64,000 bases of DNA, from NCBI GenBank assembly GCA_025642065.1, contig JAODUP010000855.1, forward strand, positions 1 to 64,000, in the 5' to 3' direction. This document shows positions 51,514 to 63,316 of the stretch, piece after piece. The notes under the pieces are model-generated. The model had not been told where the DNA came from. It ran no database searches and worked only from the letters and a program-made list of their open reading frames with translations. Numbering within the stretch: position 1 is the stretch's first letter; every line of letters starts with the position of its first letter. The translations under genes were made by a program, and so were the position numbers. The DNA is from Paralvinella palmiformis (lineage: Eukaryota; Annelida; Polychaeta; Terebellida; Alvinellidae).

Positions 51514-54500
51514 CTGTATTATATTATATATATATATATATATATATTATATAGCTTCATAAGACCATACACTTGTTTTGAGTTATTAGTATACATACAA
51601 ATGTCGAGCAAGAAAGCTGTATTAAAAGTATTATAATTACCTTCAGCCACAACCAATTTAATTTGCATATTCATTCACATTTATGAGTGATAGTGGTGTT
51701 ATTTTCTTATAGCACAAACTGTATGATGTGAATGTCTTTTTTGGTGATAATTCTGTAATTATTCACTTCACACCAACTACATGTCAAATGTGTTGGCCAG
51801 TGTTGTAGATTGCAATTAGGATGGAAGCTAACACACAGAGTCCTTTAAATAAACATTGCTGAATGAAGATATCTTCAACACAGAAGCTCCACTTGCATCG
51901 ATACGAGCAGAATCAATTTCTGAGTGCAGTGGCCCAGACAGTGATAGCACCCCAGATTAGCAAAGAATTGGGTAAAATGATAAGATATGACTTATGGGAT
52001 CAATCTAAATGGTTGACTACTACAAAGAATTGTGCTGATGTGATAAGAACCAAATCAGTTAAGTACAGCACAATTTTGGAAACTGTCATACATCATATGT
52101 TACAGCTGTTCAGTCAACTGTGTCTGACTCCAATAGTTATTGGATCGTTTGTTTGGCTGATTGAGGCAAGGTGGTGGGTAATTAAATTTGTGATCAATAA
52201 ATCTACTTGTGCACAAATTGTGGCCGTTGACTATGTTTTACGTGCGAATTACAAACTGTGAAAACACGTTCAAATTATTTCAAAATGTTTATTCACTCAG
52301 CGTCAGATTTCAGGCCATTTTGCATAAAAATGCTGTCGTGGATTGCACGAATCAGAGTCCAGGGTCTGACTGTGTTATATCCGATTTTGTGTTATAGCAG
52401 ACTGCAGTATAATGGGGGCCTACTGTACAACTTTTACTGACTGACATAGATAGCATACTTACCCCTGTGAGCCATAGCCACCCTTTGAGTGTACCAATTT
52501 GACCCTGTCAACGTAATCTTCTGGGAATTCATGAGCAGCAGCTGGATCTTTGATAAATAAAATTAAAAAAACTGATAACCTAATCTCATATTCTGTTTAT
52601 ATCACATCTATAACATGGGACTGCTATAGCACAATCTAGTATAGTATGGAATTGAATGTAATGTGGGGTGCTTCATTTCCAATTAGCTAGACTGAAGATA
52701 TTAAACCGTTGATGACTTTCAGCAGTAAATCCATTGAAAATTCACGGACATCACAGACTTTAACTAAAACTTCAAACAGGGTTTTAACATCTCTCAGAAG
52801 CCAAACATTTACACAGTTTGTCAAGCAACTCATGTAAGCCAGAAAAGTGAACATTATATTTGAGTTGGACTGCACATTAAAACAAACGCACATTCATGTG
52901 GATCCTTTTATTTATTCACGTGCACATTTCTAATGGAATCACTGTTGTATATTATACATTCATAGTCATACCTATACATTTTCATATAGAAACCGCTATG
53001 TTTTAATCATTATCATATCAATTCTTGAATGCCTTATTGAATTAGCAGATCTAAAGCAGAGAAGATGCTGAAACAGAAATTTAGTCCATTACAGAGATAT
53101 TGGACACGATTGCAGCTAGGCGAATTGCAAGCCCATGATAACTAATGTTAGAGTCTACTATTTATTAATAATGTAAACACTAACAGCAGCTATACGAGTT
53201 TGTTGACACAGTTGACTCCACTGATGGGATGAAATAAAAGAAGGATAGGACTGGTTTGTGAAGCAGAGATAGGATGGTACCCGCATCGGTGGTCATATTT
53301 TAAGTGTATTAACATAACAGTGTTGCGGAATAGGAGATGGAAACAAACATCCATTTCATAACCAATATAAATTTGCTGTTACTGAAGCCATATCCAACTT
53401 TCGAATAAACGTGAAACGTTGCATAATTATTCCAGATGGTGGCATTCACAATAATCATAGTTCCTCATTTCATCGATCTAATTGGATATAGAAAATAGTG
53501 TAGCGTCGCCTAAATCAAAATGTAACAAACTGTTATGTAATGTAGTTATTCTCATGATCTGAAATTGGGAATAGGAAACTGAGGAAATGACACGCTGCAT
53601 CTTACGCAGCTACCCCCTCTATACACCACTAATATCCACATACCTGAAGCATGAAGACAACCAACCTATAACGTGACCCATCACCTATTCTCCCAGTCAG
53701 CATATTAAATTGGAGCTAGAGGACATCAGGGTTTTTGCACCAATTTCCTAACCTGCTGGGTGCACAATGATTGTTGCTCAGACCTAGCAAAATTATAGAT
53801 GATCTAAGCAAATGCTACATACCTGATATAAAGAAGGTATCATGGGCATCTCTAGCTGGATGTTGTTGAGGCTGAAACAAGGCATCAAAGTTCCAAAAGC
53901 TGCTCTCTACGTAGTTATTGGTTGGCATTTCTGAGAAGCCCATCTCCAAGAATATCTGTCGGAACTGCGTTCTGACCTTGAGCAATGGATGAAGGTGACC
54001 ACTAGGTGGCATGATTCCAAGAGCATTAAAGTTGTAGTCTTTGAAGGACTTTATCCTTCCAAGACCCACTGGAAAAAATGATAGGTTGGGTAAATACAAA
54101 TAATATTTATGTAATTTATATGACAAACAAAATTTCATGGTTTCTGAACAAACAATTAAGATCCATGTGACGATTTAATAAATATGAAACAAATAAAATA
54201 ACAGTTGGTTTGATCTAATGGGAACATCTCTTATTTGTTCTTGAATAAGTGCTATACAAAACTGAATAATAATGATACTTAAATATTACCTGGCTATCAT
54301 TTCTGGAGTGAGGTCTGTCTCTTGTTTTGGTAATGATGTTCTAAACCCACTTCCTTTAGAGACATCATAGGTGGTAATAATACTGCAACAATATTAGCAA
54401 AATGTTAAATGATTTTAATGGGCTTCATCCAAATTACATATCATAAAGTTTGATACTTATATTATAGCTCGTTTCATTTTAATCCAAAACAATTAAGCAC

Positions 54501-57500
54501 TATGAATAGAAAATTCTCCAGATAATTCAGTTTCTAACATTCAGATACAAAACTTTTAAAGATATAGTTATAGCACAGAACATATCCCAGGCCACTATAA
54601 CATGGACAGTGGAGTGCAAAATTGCAAACATTTAACTATAATTAATATCTACAGGAAAATATATCAAAGGTGAACCATTATGGAGTCCATAAATTCGGGT
54701 TCTCTGATCAAAACTTATCTTAATAGTACGTCTGAAGTGTACTTCTGATAAAAAATTCTCATAACTCACACTTCATTAACTAGTTTTCGTTTCCTCAATT
54801 CAGCTTTCTGTTGGTCAGAGACATTGTCTAGTCTGTGGTCGGCTACAAGTTGACAATGTTTACGTACAACATCCTCAATAGAATCTACCTGTAAATGCAA
54901 ACCAGAAGAAGTGTTAGCTTGAAATTTGGAATCCTGACAACATATTATACAGATCTCATATCATAGACAGTATAAATGTGTGATCTGTGTAAGAAGTCAC
55001 AGCTTAGCAAATGGCATACATTAAATAACCAGTTAAAATCTACTTGGTTAATAAGAGACTTAGGGTCAATAGATGTGCTGTGTTCAATGAGATCTAATGT
55101 GGTTTGTGGGTTAGCAACAGCATGTACAATACTGAAGAAGAACAGAACAACAAGTGTATGTATTTGTAAATTCAAGGCTTCTTGGATTCTTAATTTATAA
55201 ATTATTGTGGCAGTTTCATGAAACATCCATTACGTTAAAGTAATATTTTTGTGTTTATAAATTAACTAACAGATTCTATATTTTTGTTGGGAAAAGTCAG
55301 CTTTTAGCAACCAGTTCACTACAGCAACTACCAATGAATTAGTGCATAAATGCCAAAGATTTTAACAAGGCCACTAGATGATAAATTGTTGTAGAAATTG
55401 TCTATTACTTTGTAATTTGAATTAAAAGTTTAACTCCAATTCTATAACTGCAACTATCAAGCAGTTATCAAACAGGAATTTTATTCCAGTTTTTAAAACT
55501 AATTTAGAATTAATAAGAGTACTTAATAGGCTGAAAATTAATACTGAAAAAGGTTTTCATGGAAAATGTTCAAATACTGACTAATGCATAACATTGTAGA
55601 CTCTGAAGATATAGGTATAATCCATGGATGGGTCCTGGCAACCATTGAAGAACTCACAAATATAACTAAAACAGGATACCAATGGCCAAAAATAACCACA
55701 GTTGACATAATACCAATGTCTTAGGACCCTTGTTAAAACACAAAAGTAGATTTTTGAGAACTGATTTACGTGACAGCCAGTTCATATTCAGAAAATAGTA
55801 TAACAGCATGTGCAAAATATATAGTGTATATACTCATGTATAAGTCGAACCCGCATATAAGATACACCTGTTTCTAGGACCAATAAGCCCCCTGGAGTTG
55901 AATCAGTAAGTAAGATGCATTAAAATCAGCAAATGATCAATATTTATTCAAAATCCAAAGGTTCATCATCTTCACTCTCTTCACTGAACATCTGTTATAT
56001 CTGTTTGTTGGTCATCATACATCTTGTAGCCTTCTTCGTCAGATTTGTCATGTTGTTCAACCCACAATACACCATCTTCCGTGCCAGGTAAATCAATTCC
56101 TATAGAGCACTAATCTTGAACAATTTGGTAATGATAGCAGAGTCGATAGAACCCCAGGCAATCTTCACCTACTGTGTGACAATAGGTAACAACGGCTGCT
56201 CCAGTTTGCCTGCTGCTATACATTCCATTCTGTAATGCTGTTTCAAGTACTGTAGGTCCCAGCCATTAAGTGAACCATGGGAATAGTGAAAAGTATTTAA
56301 AAGATTGTGTTGTGAAACGATGATAAAATTACTGAAATAAGAATTTTTTATTTAAACTGGCCTTTTTTATTTTCAATAATCCTATACTATTACAATAACG
56401 ATAAACAAGAAAACAAGATGTACGTCTATACCACCAAACAAATGAGATACGATGCTCTTGGGTATGGGATGTCTTGGGTATGAGTTGTCTTATTACTGAC
56501 ACTGTCTTCAAATTGAAAGTCATGAAATGCACTACTGAGTCCAACAACATTTATCCATCATTACAAAATCAGATAATTCTGCATATAACTAGATTTTCAT
56601 TATAAAGCCATGAATCATTGACTTGTTTCACTTCTATTTTCACCCCATGGCCACATGCGTTTAGATCGGAATGACGATTAATGTCCGTTTACATATACTG
56701 ATATAGATAGAGTCTAGACGGCTGCTAACACACTGAATTATCTTCTCCCGATTACTGAATTTCTTGACACTGAAATAGTACCGGGCATTAAGCCGACCTC
56801 CAAAAATAAGGGTTATAATATTGACTCAAAGTATCGGCTTAATGGCCGGAATGTGCAGTAGTTTATTAGTAGTTCCATTCAATTACACACGCAGACATAT
56901 TTCAGATTAAATAATCATGACGGTTATCACGATGAAGTTTGGCATAGAAAGACAACTGAGAAAACACACCTAATAAATTTGTTTATTGTTCATATATTCA
57001 TTATTAAGGTTGAAAAAACAATATTATAGTATTTTCCCTTAAATTAGCCAAATATACCTTCTCTTTTAGTCTGACCCGCATATAAGTCGCACTCGATTTT
57101 GAAGTATACAAAGTGTGGCTTAAATGCAAGTATATACTGTACATATTACATTTTTTTCATTTACATCACAACTCAATTTTGCCATATTCGGATATTTAGT
57201 AATAAAATGACCAAAAACAACTGAACTCATTTTTAGCATATTTAACTCAAATGAAAATTTGGCAAGAGGTAGCTAAATCCTGTCTGAAATATGGAACAAG
57301 GTTAAGGTCAGACAATCATAGTCAGGTTCCAATTACATAGATTTCAAAGTGATTCAGAATGAATATTGTAATACATATAGCATGTTATAGGTTCAAAATA
57401 ATAGTATACTAAAAGTTAACAGGTTTTGAGAAAATCATGCCTCTGGTTTAAAAAGAGGTCGTTTTCATCTGAGTTGGTAGCCGAATTGGTAGAAATAAAA

Positions 57501-58002
57501 CAAAACCAAAAGTAGGAAAAAAACTACAGAAAAAAAAGGATTTTAAAAACTATCAATCAATCATTAAATATGACATTAATATCATTATGTCTATACAAAA
57601 ATACATCGTATTGCTACAAGATAGGACTTTTATAAAAAATAAAATGTTCCACTTTTATGGCTACTTCTGTGCACATGAAAGGTTAAATTGACTGAATGAC
57701 CTTTAAAGGTAATGAGGTGAAGTGAAAAATGATACACCCTCTAATGCAGCCGGGCCAGGATTGAAACACAAATGATACAGATATAACTATAAGGCCAATG
57801 GGGACACCACTTAAATATGACCCTTATGAGCAACAACAACAGTTTTCGGTATGAATACAACGTTTAAACAAAAAAGCCGAATTATCATCATAATGCATAC
57901 CTTTCTGTAGACTCTTGCGCCTCCTTCAGCCTTCTTGTCCATTCGGATCCAGCCAGCAGCCATTGCTTTACTGAATCCAACTTTAGCATTGGGCACATTT
58001 TT
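51414..58002 (-). CDS. FARSA: Phenylalanine-tRNA ligase alpha subunit, partial, six exons
   Basis: The product charges tRNA-Phe with phenylalanine in the cytosol as part of an alpha2-beta2 enzyme. Six exons on the minus strand, in coding order, are 57901-58002, 54770-54888, 54290-54382, 53823-54068, 52463-52547 and 51414-51513. All have GT-AG borders, with junction phases 0, 2, 2, 1, 2, 0. Diagnostic strings are [50 protein letters not shown] and [13 protein letters not shown]. The N-terminal exons probably lie beyond 64000. The C-terminal third, with the motif 2 arginine/glutamate segment and motif 3, was not found below 51414. One extra base at 54050-54052 breaks the frame if the conserved acceptor is used. 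Identity is very sure; whether this copy is functional is not. Confidence 0.93.
51850..52431 (-). mobile_element. Possible pogo-like element end in a FARSA intron
   Basis: The minus strand at 52431-52385 begins TACAGTAGGCCCCCATTATA and continues with repeated TATAACAC motifs. This resembles a pogo/Tigger terminal repeat next to a TA. A 132-codon open frame on the plus strand (51863-52261) lies beside it but matches nothing I recognise. The partner terminus was not found. Confidence 0.3.
52463..52547 (-). CDS. FARSA: FARSA exon: [17 protein letters not shown] segment
   Basis: The exon encodes [19 protein letters not shown], then [10 protein letters not shown] across the border. This matches the family segment after the HDTFF motif. 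The first codon is split G/AT from the preceding exon. The donor is GG/GTAAGT, phase 2. The intron before it is 1275 bases and the one after it 949. Confidence 0.92.
53823..54068 (-). CDS. FARSA: FARSA exon: class II motif 1, with 1-base frame break
   Basis: The largest exon encodes SGSWKDK, then after a one-base shift [31 protein letters not shown] and [20 protein letters not shown], ending HDTFFIS. It carries motif 1 of the class II synthetase core, including the helix that packs at the subunit interface. Using the TTTCCAG acceptor, the frame reads SGSWKDK and then hits a stop within nine codons. Removing one A of the AAA at 54050-54052 restores the family reading. A weaker acceptor, TTGGAAG, 15 bases further in would keep the frame but drop the conserved SGSWK. 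Confidence 0.92.
54290..54382 (-). CDS. FARSA: FARSA exon: start of catalytic core
   Basis: The exon encodes [17 protein letters not shown] followed by [13 protein letters not shown]. The K-Q-E-T-[DE]-L-[ST]-P-E-M motif is highly characteristic of eukaryotic PheRS alpha. The acceptor is GTTGCAG and the donor GCCAG/GTAATA, ending in phase 2. The next intron is only 221 bases. Confidence 0.93.
54770..54888 (-). CDS. FARSA: FARSA exon: linker helix
   Basis: The exon encodes [18 protein letters not shown] and ends with [12 protein letters not shown]. This is the helical linker between the DNA-binding-like N-terminal region and the catalytic core. The acceptor is TTTACAG, the donor GAAGT/GTGAGT, and the end is phase 2. 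The intron before it is about 3.0 kb and contains the pogo/Tigger relic and a SINE. Confidence 0.92.
55823..57140 (-). mobile_element. Degenerate pogo/Tigger-type DNA transposon in a FARSA intron
   Basis: The ends are imperfect inverted repeats. The right end read on the minus strand starts CAGTATATACTTGC, and the left end starts TAGTGTATATACTC followed by TATAAGTCG. The same TATAAGTCGC motif recurs inside the right end. TA flanks the right terminus, as expected of Tc1/mariner-pogo elements. Near the left end, minus-strand codons read [18 protein letters not shown] and, in a shifted frame, [14 protein letters not shown]. These match the C-terminal part of CENP-B/Tigger transposases. Stops and frameshifts mark it as dead, and most of the transposase is missing. 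Confidence 0.7.
55950..56290 (-). pseudogene. Tigger/pogo transposase C-terminal fragment
   Basis: Read in two or three frames, the minus strand gives [24 protein letters not shown], then a second frame with [19 protein letters not shown], then [10 protein letters not shown] and a stop. The order (W-x-x-AW-x-SI, K-x-FK, G-[ST]-ED-[DG], acidic tail) is that of Tigger/CENP-B-like transposases after the DDE domain. At least two stops and one frameshift interrupt it. Confidence 0.65.
57643..57808 (-). mobile_element. SINE family A in a FARSA intron
   Basis: A diverged copy just downstream of the first FARSA exon, in the same orientation as the gene. The minus-strand body reads CTTTAAAGGTCATTCAGTC and TTTCATGTGCACAGAAGTAG. 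The head contains TGGCCTTATAG. Confidence 0.75.
57901..58002 (-). CDS. FARSA: FARSA exon: nucleic-acid-binding N-terminal region
   Basis: These 34 codons encode the [17 protein letters not shown] segment followed by a Gly-Ala-Arg-Val-Tyr stretch. It matches the end of the winged-helix N-terminal region of eukaryotic PheRS alpha. The acceptor is CAAACAG and the donor AAAG/GTATGC. Both borders are phase 0. The preceding exons, about 95 residues in the family, were not found up to the window end. Confidence 0.9.
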
Positions 58003-59574
58003 CTGTTTGGTTAGAAATAAATGATATAATATTAACACATCAATCTGAAAATACAAATCACAAACATGTAACAGAATTGAACCCACTCGGGTTTTACTAT
58101 TTTGTGGCCAAATATGAAAAATATTCAAATCAGATGATGCTAATTATTTTGACAGATAGGCTTTTGTTGCAACAGTATGTTTCGTGATATTTGTTCAACA
58201 GTACATTGTTCTGACAGTTTGGTCACACAACACAATAATCCAACACTAGTTTTAATAATGACTATAGATACAAGTATAGGTCTAAATATTTTCTCAGCAG
58301 ACAAAAACACAATTATAATGCTGAATTTAGGTGGCTATAAGATTACAACATTATATAATATAAGTTTGCTGTCTTTTCCATGTTGTTTTACCTTTCCCAT
58401 TGCAATACAAGCAATAGATATTTAAACTTTATGACATATGTTCACAGAACATTATTATTAGGATTGGTATCGATGAAACCTTTGCGCACAACAACCATTT
58501 GAAACAACTATTTTTTTACATTCAAATGAGGATCAGCGCGAGAATGAAATCAGTAAATATTTAGTTTTAATTGAAAATATAATAAATTATCTATAGGTTA
58601 TAACTGAAACTACAGTTGTTGGAAAACATTAACCTCAAGAAGAAGGCAAACTTGCTGTAAATGAACATTTAACACAATAGCACATAATTCAAATTATCAT
58701 TCTGCCTTATGTTACAAAAGTCAAACCTGAAGTAATTCTCTTTAAAATGTCAACAGCTACTGGGAAACCATACTCACAAATCAGACTGTTATGTTGTCAC
58801 TATGTCAACATTTGGGTATTAGGCACTTTGTATAATTTCTACATAAACATATCAGTAGGCCTACTTCTCGAGTAGAAAGATAACTGATAGCTTTAAGATA
58901 TAACTAATGCAATCTTTTATTTGGTAAACATTAAAAGACTCTGTCAGTCATAAAACCTCTACCAGACTCGTATATAATTCTGTGGTTTAAAGATGTGACT
59001 AGTGAGACTCACTTTGTGACTTAGCTGTCTCTTCCATCACAGCCTACATACAGGTCATGAGAATATACTCCAGTAAGCTTTCACTACTCACAAGGACTTG
59101 CACACTCCAAGCTAACAGACTCCATTACGTACATTTGAAATTTCAATATTGTTTTCATATCCTATTTTAGGCATTTTATCTTGCTACATAATACCTGCAA
59201 TTATGTTTGTCAATGGGCCATCCTAGTGCATCACAACACTCTCCTGAAGTAGGTAAAGTCAGAGCCAGGGTTGGGTTTATGACAGTCATAAACCTGTTTG
59301 TGGCATGACAGTGTCATAAATCCATCATAAAGCTGCACTAAATACCTTTATGATGTCACATACCATCACAAAACTGTTGTAAACCTTTATTCACTATATT
59401 TTCTGATATAAAAACTTAACTTTTTATCTATTTTGCTTAGAACCAATTGTGGATTATTATTATATCAGAATTAGTATATTTATATATTATGAACATGAAT
59501 ATAAAATAATATTGTTTGTTGGTCTCTCTTACAATTACAGTAGCACTATATGTGGCTTGGGTGTGTAGCTAATA

Positions 59575-59711
59575 GCACACAAGGAATGGTGACTAGTCAT
59601 TCTCTCTGCATGTGGTGTTTATTGGCGACCACATATCTTACATTTAGCTTGAACTTTATCACCCACTGTCACTCTAAGAAAATATTCCCAGATGAAATGG
59701 GCAGGTTTACC
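59575..59711 (-). pseudogene. BED-type zinc-finger fragment of a hAT element
   Basis: The minus strand reads GKPAHFIWEYFLRVTVGDKV, QAKCKICGRQ, a stop, then TPHAERMTSHHSLC. This fits the BED finger (aromatic W-x-x-F, C-x2-C, H-x4-C) found at the N-terminus of hAT transposases. The TAA between the two halves makes it a relic. The fragment sits downstream of the hAT dimerisation relic on the same strand, so the two are not one collinear element. Confidence 0.6.
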
Positions 59712-59821
59712 ACCATTGACAAACAAAATCATGTTTTGTTGTGGAATTGGTCTATTTACAGTGTAATATTATTCCTAATATTAACAGAATCATTATAAAA
59801 TATGGTTTGGTTTTGTGTTTT

Positions 59822-60091
59822 GACATGGGGTCAATTCAATTCCGGAATTGATAGTCAATTCCAATTCCCAAATGGATTATTTAAAAAAAATGGAATTGAG
59901 AAATATTGAATTGGAATTGAGAAATTTTGAATTGGAATTGAAGTTTCCTAAAAAATCCACCAGTTGATATCTTCAAATATCTCTTTAGCTAAAAGTGCCT
60001 TGTGGTTAGACTTTTGCCATTTTTTACCACGTTAACACTTACATGTGGTGTTACCATTATACTGAAAACAAATTTATCCAGAACTTTAGTT

Positions 60092-60135
<44 letters not shown>

Positions 60136-61480
60136 TATGCACACTGACTGTAGCACTCCACGTGAGCATTTACCAATTAAAATGGTCTGGATACCATGGG
60201 CTCCACCCACAACACTGTGACACCACCACATAGCATGCCTATATTCTATATAGAGATATTGCTATTTAGGAATTTACTCCCATTTGGGAGCCCAAAAAAT
60301 TTAAATTCACAAATTAATTAACCATTAGTAGAGATCCCAAGTAGGTACTCGGAGTACTTACTCATGGTAAAATATATTAGGCAAAAAAGAGTCAGGAAAA
60401 ACACGGATTGGTAAATTTAATGTGGAATTAGAATTGACCAAATGGAATTGAGTGGAACAGACCTTGTCAACTAATTTTTGTGGGCTATTACACTTCAGGT
60501 CGCCACCCAGAGCAGCGTAGGCGGAGTTTCATGGTTTTCAACGTAGGCCGGATTCTTGTTCTGAACATCTCGGCTTGAACAACGATATTAAATGTTGTTA
60601 TTGTCAACAAATGAGAGTAAATATTTCTTTAGCGAAGTCTGCTAGTATCGGTTATCGCTTGAAAATTGAAATGGTGTCAAACAGGGTTTGTTTACATTTT
60701 AAAATCAACTCATGGTTCACGTTAATTCATGAGAAATAATACCCAAATCCAATATATCAATGCTGGATAATTGCTCTATAATCAATACTTTTGTGTAACA
60801 CAATATGTCTCCAATTTTATGAGCATTTTCGATCCAAATAACACACCTGTTTTTTATTAGAATTATGCCATCTATGCCAGCACATTATCGCTGATGTGCG
60901 CATGCACCATGAGTCTACTGCTAGATGATGGTGAACATTCTACACGGAAAGTGACCACAAATAAAACAAATTGTTGAAGATATCTCTGAATTGTCCTGGT
61001 AAAATGACAGTATTACAACTGCCATGTCCATTTTTGATATTATTATAAATAGCCAAAGATGTGTATTGAAGAAACACTATGGGAAAGCCACTGCATATAC
61101 GTAAACTTTTGCTATGAATTCGGCAATCAGCTTGTACACTGGAAATGTGTTCAGCATACTACCACATAGAACTTCCAATTTAATCTATTGTGTTTACTAA
61201 ATCAGTCTTCTTTGAATAGAATATATTTACTAAATATCACCTTATCTTTCATTTTCCTTTACTGACTGTTGGAATTGTGGAGTGTTATCACCAGGCAACG
61301 ATCGTTAAAATATACAAACAAATCTCGCGTACACACTGAAAAGGAATGGTGATACAGAATTTGTGATTAACGGGTCATGTTTATGACCCGATTGCAGTAG
61401 TTCTAAATCCTGCCACCAGATGTAACTAGCTTAATTGGCAAGGTCTATTGGGATTGACAAAATGGAATTGACCCCATGTC
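59822..61480. mobile_element. Inverted-repeat element, 16-bp perfect TIRs
   Basis: GACATGGGGTCAATTC at 59822-59837 is matched by its exact reverse complement at 61465-61480. Just inside both ends, and again near 60435-60460, are runs of the motif GGAATTG and its complement. The 1.66-kb interval between them has no open coding frame. I could not find a convincing target-site duplication. It is probably a non-autonomous DNA transposon, possibly hAT-related. Confidence 0.5.
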
Positions 61481-62840
61481 TCATGTTGTGTATAGATATG
61501 GTAAAATTAGATTGAAAAGTGATGGTTCCATTCATGAATTTCTCCTGACATCTTCAATATAATTTATTTTTAAACTGCGGTCAACTTGGATGCATTTTGT
61601 CCAATAAACGAGAAATGGCACCCCACCAGCACATATGTGGTAAACATTTTGTTGGTGACAAATGTCACAACAAAATGCAATATGATCTGTCACTGATGAC
61701 AAACCTTAATGGAGATAGAAATAAATCCTACTGCAGTGAAAAGAATATGTTGGATTAATAGATTCTGATTGTTATTAATCATATAAATTATAATTCAGCA
61801 GGTATGTTAGTCCACAGAATGTTTCTTTAGATGCTTGAATAATATCTAATTTGTCTCTCCGAATAATTATAATTGATTTTTTAATTTTGTTTAAATTACT
61901 ATCCCACAAGTTATTTTCAAACAACACTTTTTTATGTTTTTCAAAAAAACATTCCAGACTGGATAAACATTCTGAGAATATTCCTAAATGTTTTCATGTA
62001 ATCTGTTTTCTGCTCTAAGTGAGTCTGTGTAGTGACTCTAGAACTGTATAAAGCTAGGCTAGTCTTAAAAATAATCTTGTTGGGGGTTACCCGACTGTAT
62101 GACTCTAAAACCACGGTATGGCCGTATGGAATTGGGAAGAAATGAAAAATACATTTCAACAATTTTTTCATGCTTAAATTCTGCTTGTATTTGTCGTTTG
62201 ATTGGTGTTTTGCTTCAATCGGTACCCTTTAAATTTCAAGTCCTTTTTGAACATTGAAATATTGGCGTACTTGCGCTTTCTTCACTGTGTGCATATATTG
62301 GATGAATTAGCTTGCTTGTGGGGGCTATTATGCATGGTGACGTTTTATTATCGAATGACATGCATATATGATTATCTGCGGACTGAGGAATATTTATTAA
62401 AACGAAGTGGTTGCGTAGCCGAGCATCGGAACCGTGTTTGCTAGAGCTAAAGGTCCAAGCATTCAATGCGCATGTGCTGACTCCCGATGGCGGCAAGGAC
62501 TTGCGCATGCACTAACTTCTGAACCAGTGTTTGAGCTAGGATTTGAAATTTAGGGGACATGTGTCTCCCCCTTTTGAAAAAAGTGAGACATCACATTTTA
62601 CGATAACTAAAAGAATCCAACATGCACAAGTCACACACACAATTATTAATATATACACACTATATAAAATTATTGTGTAATTGTGTGCTTGTTTGTTTGA
62701 AATTTACACATGCATTTGTGTCACTGTGTCTAATGTACCACCAAGATTGCAGTGCAAATGCTTATAATGGTTTATAAGTTTATTAATAACAAAATCTCTC
62801 CTTATCAACTTCAATGAACCTGAAATCATTAGTACAATGT

Positions 62841-62881
<41 letters not shown>

Positions 62882-63043
62882 TGTAGCCAGTGATATGCAT
62901 TCACAATGATACATTTGTTGATTAAAAAGTTCACCTCACTGGCTGCCATCAATATATGATACTATAAATATATATATATATATAATAAGTATAAACACAG
63001 TACTAACATTTGAAAAAATAGTATATTTATTTTTTACACAGTT

Positions 63044-63316
63044 TTTAATCTATCCTTCCCCTGTTACGGAGATGGGTTTTCTACTTGTTCTGTACTGAAA
63101 ACCCTCTCTCTCTACATCTGCAGTGTGGACTGGAAACACCACTGCCATCAATGCCAGGATCAACAGGTTTGGAAACACATCCCTATGGTGGGTGTTGATG
63201 ATGTTCCACAAAACTAGAAGTGACTCTGTAGGGTAGTGTTGGGACCTGACCAGAGTCTTCAGCATAGCCCACTCCTGATGAGTCTTGGATGCTTCAATAT
63301 ATGATTCATCCCCCAT
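63044..63316 (-). pseudogene. hAT transposase dimerisation-domain relic
   Basis: The minus-strand frame encodes SLLVLWNIINTHHRDVFPNL, LILALMAVVFPVHTADVERE and then loses register. The next frame reads FSVQNK, a stop, and KTHLRNRG. This is the hAT C-terminal dimerisation pattern (W, P-x-L, A-x-x-x-x-x-x-P-x-x-[ST]-A-x-x-ER-x-FS, K-T-x-LRNR). One frameshift after VERE and one in-frame TAG break it. An AATAAA follows shortly on the same strand. It resembles the ZNF862/ZMYM-like hAT relatives common in animals. Confidence 0.7.

Noticed and set aside
51863..52261. 132-codon plus-strand open frame in a FARSA intron
   Set aside because: No family features were recognised, and it lies next to a possible transposon end. 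It is more likely a chance frame in a relic.
62236..62508. 90-codon minus-strand frame in a GC-richer patch
   Set aside because: It does not match the missing N-terminal FARSA residues or any family I recognise.
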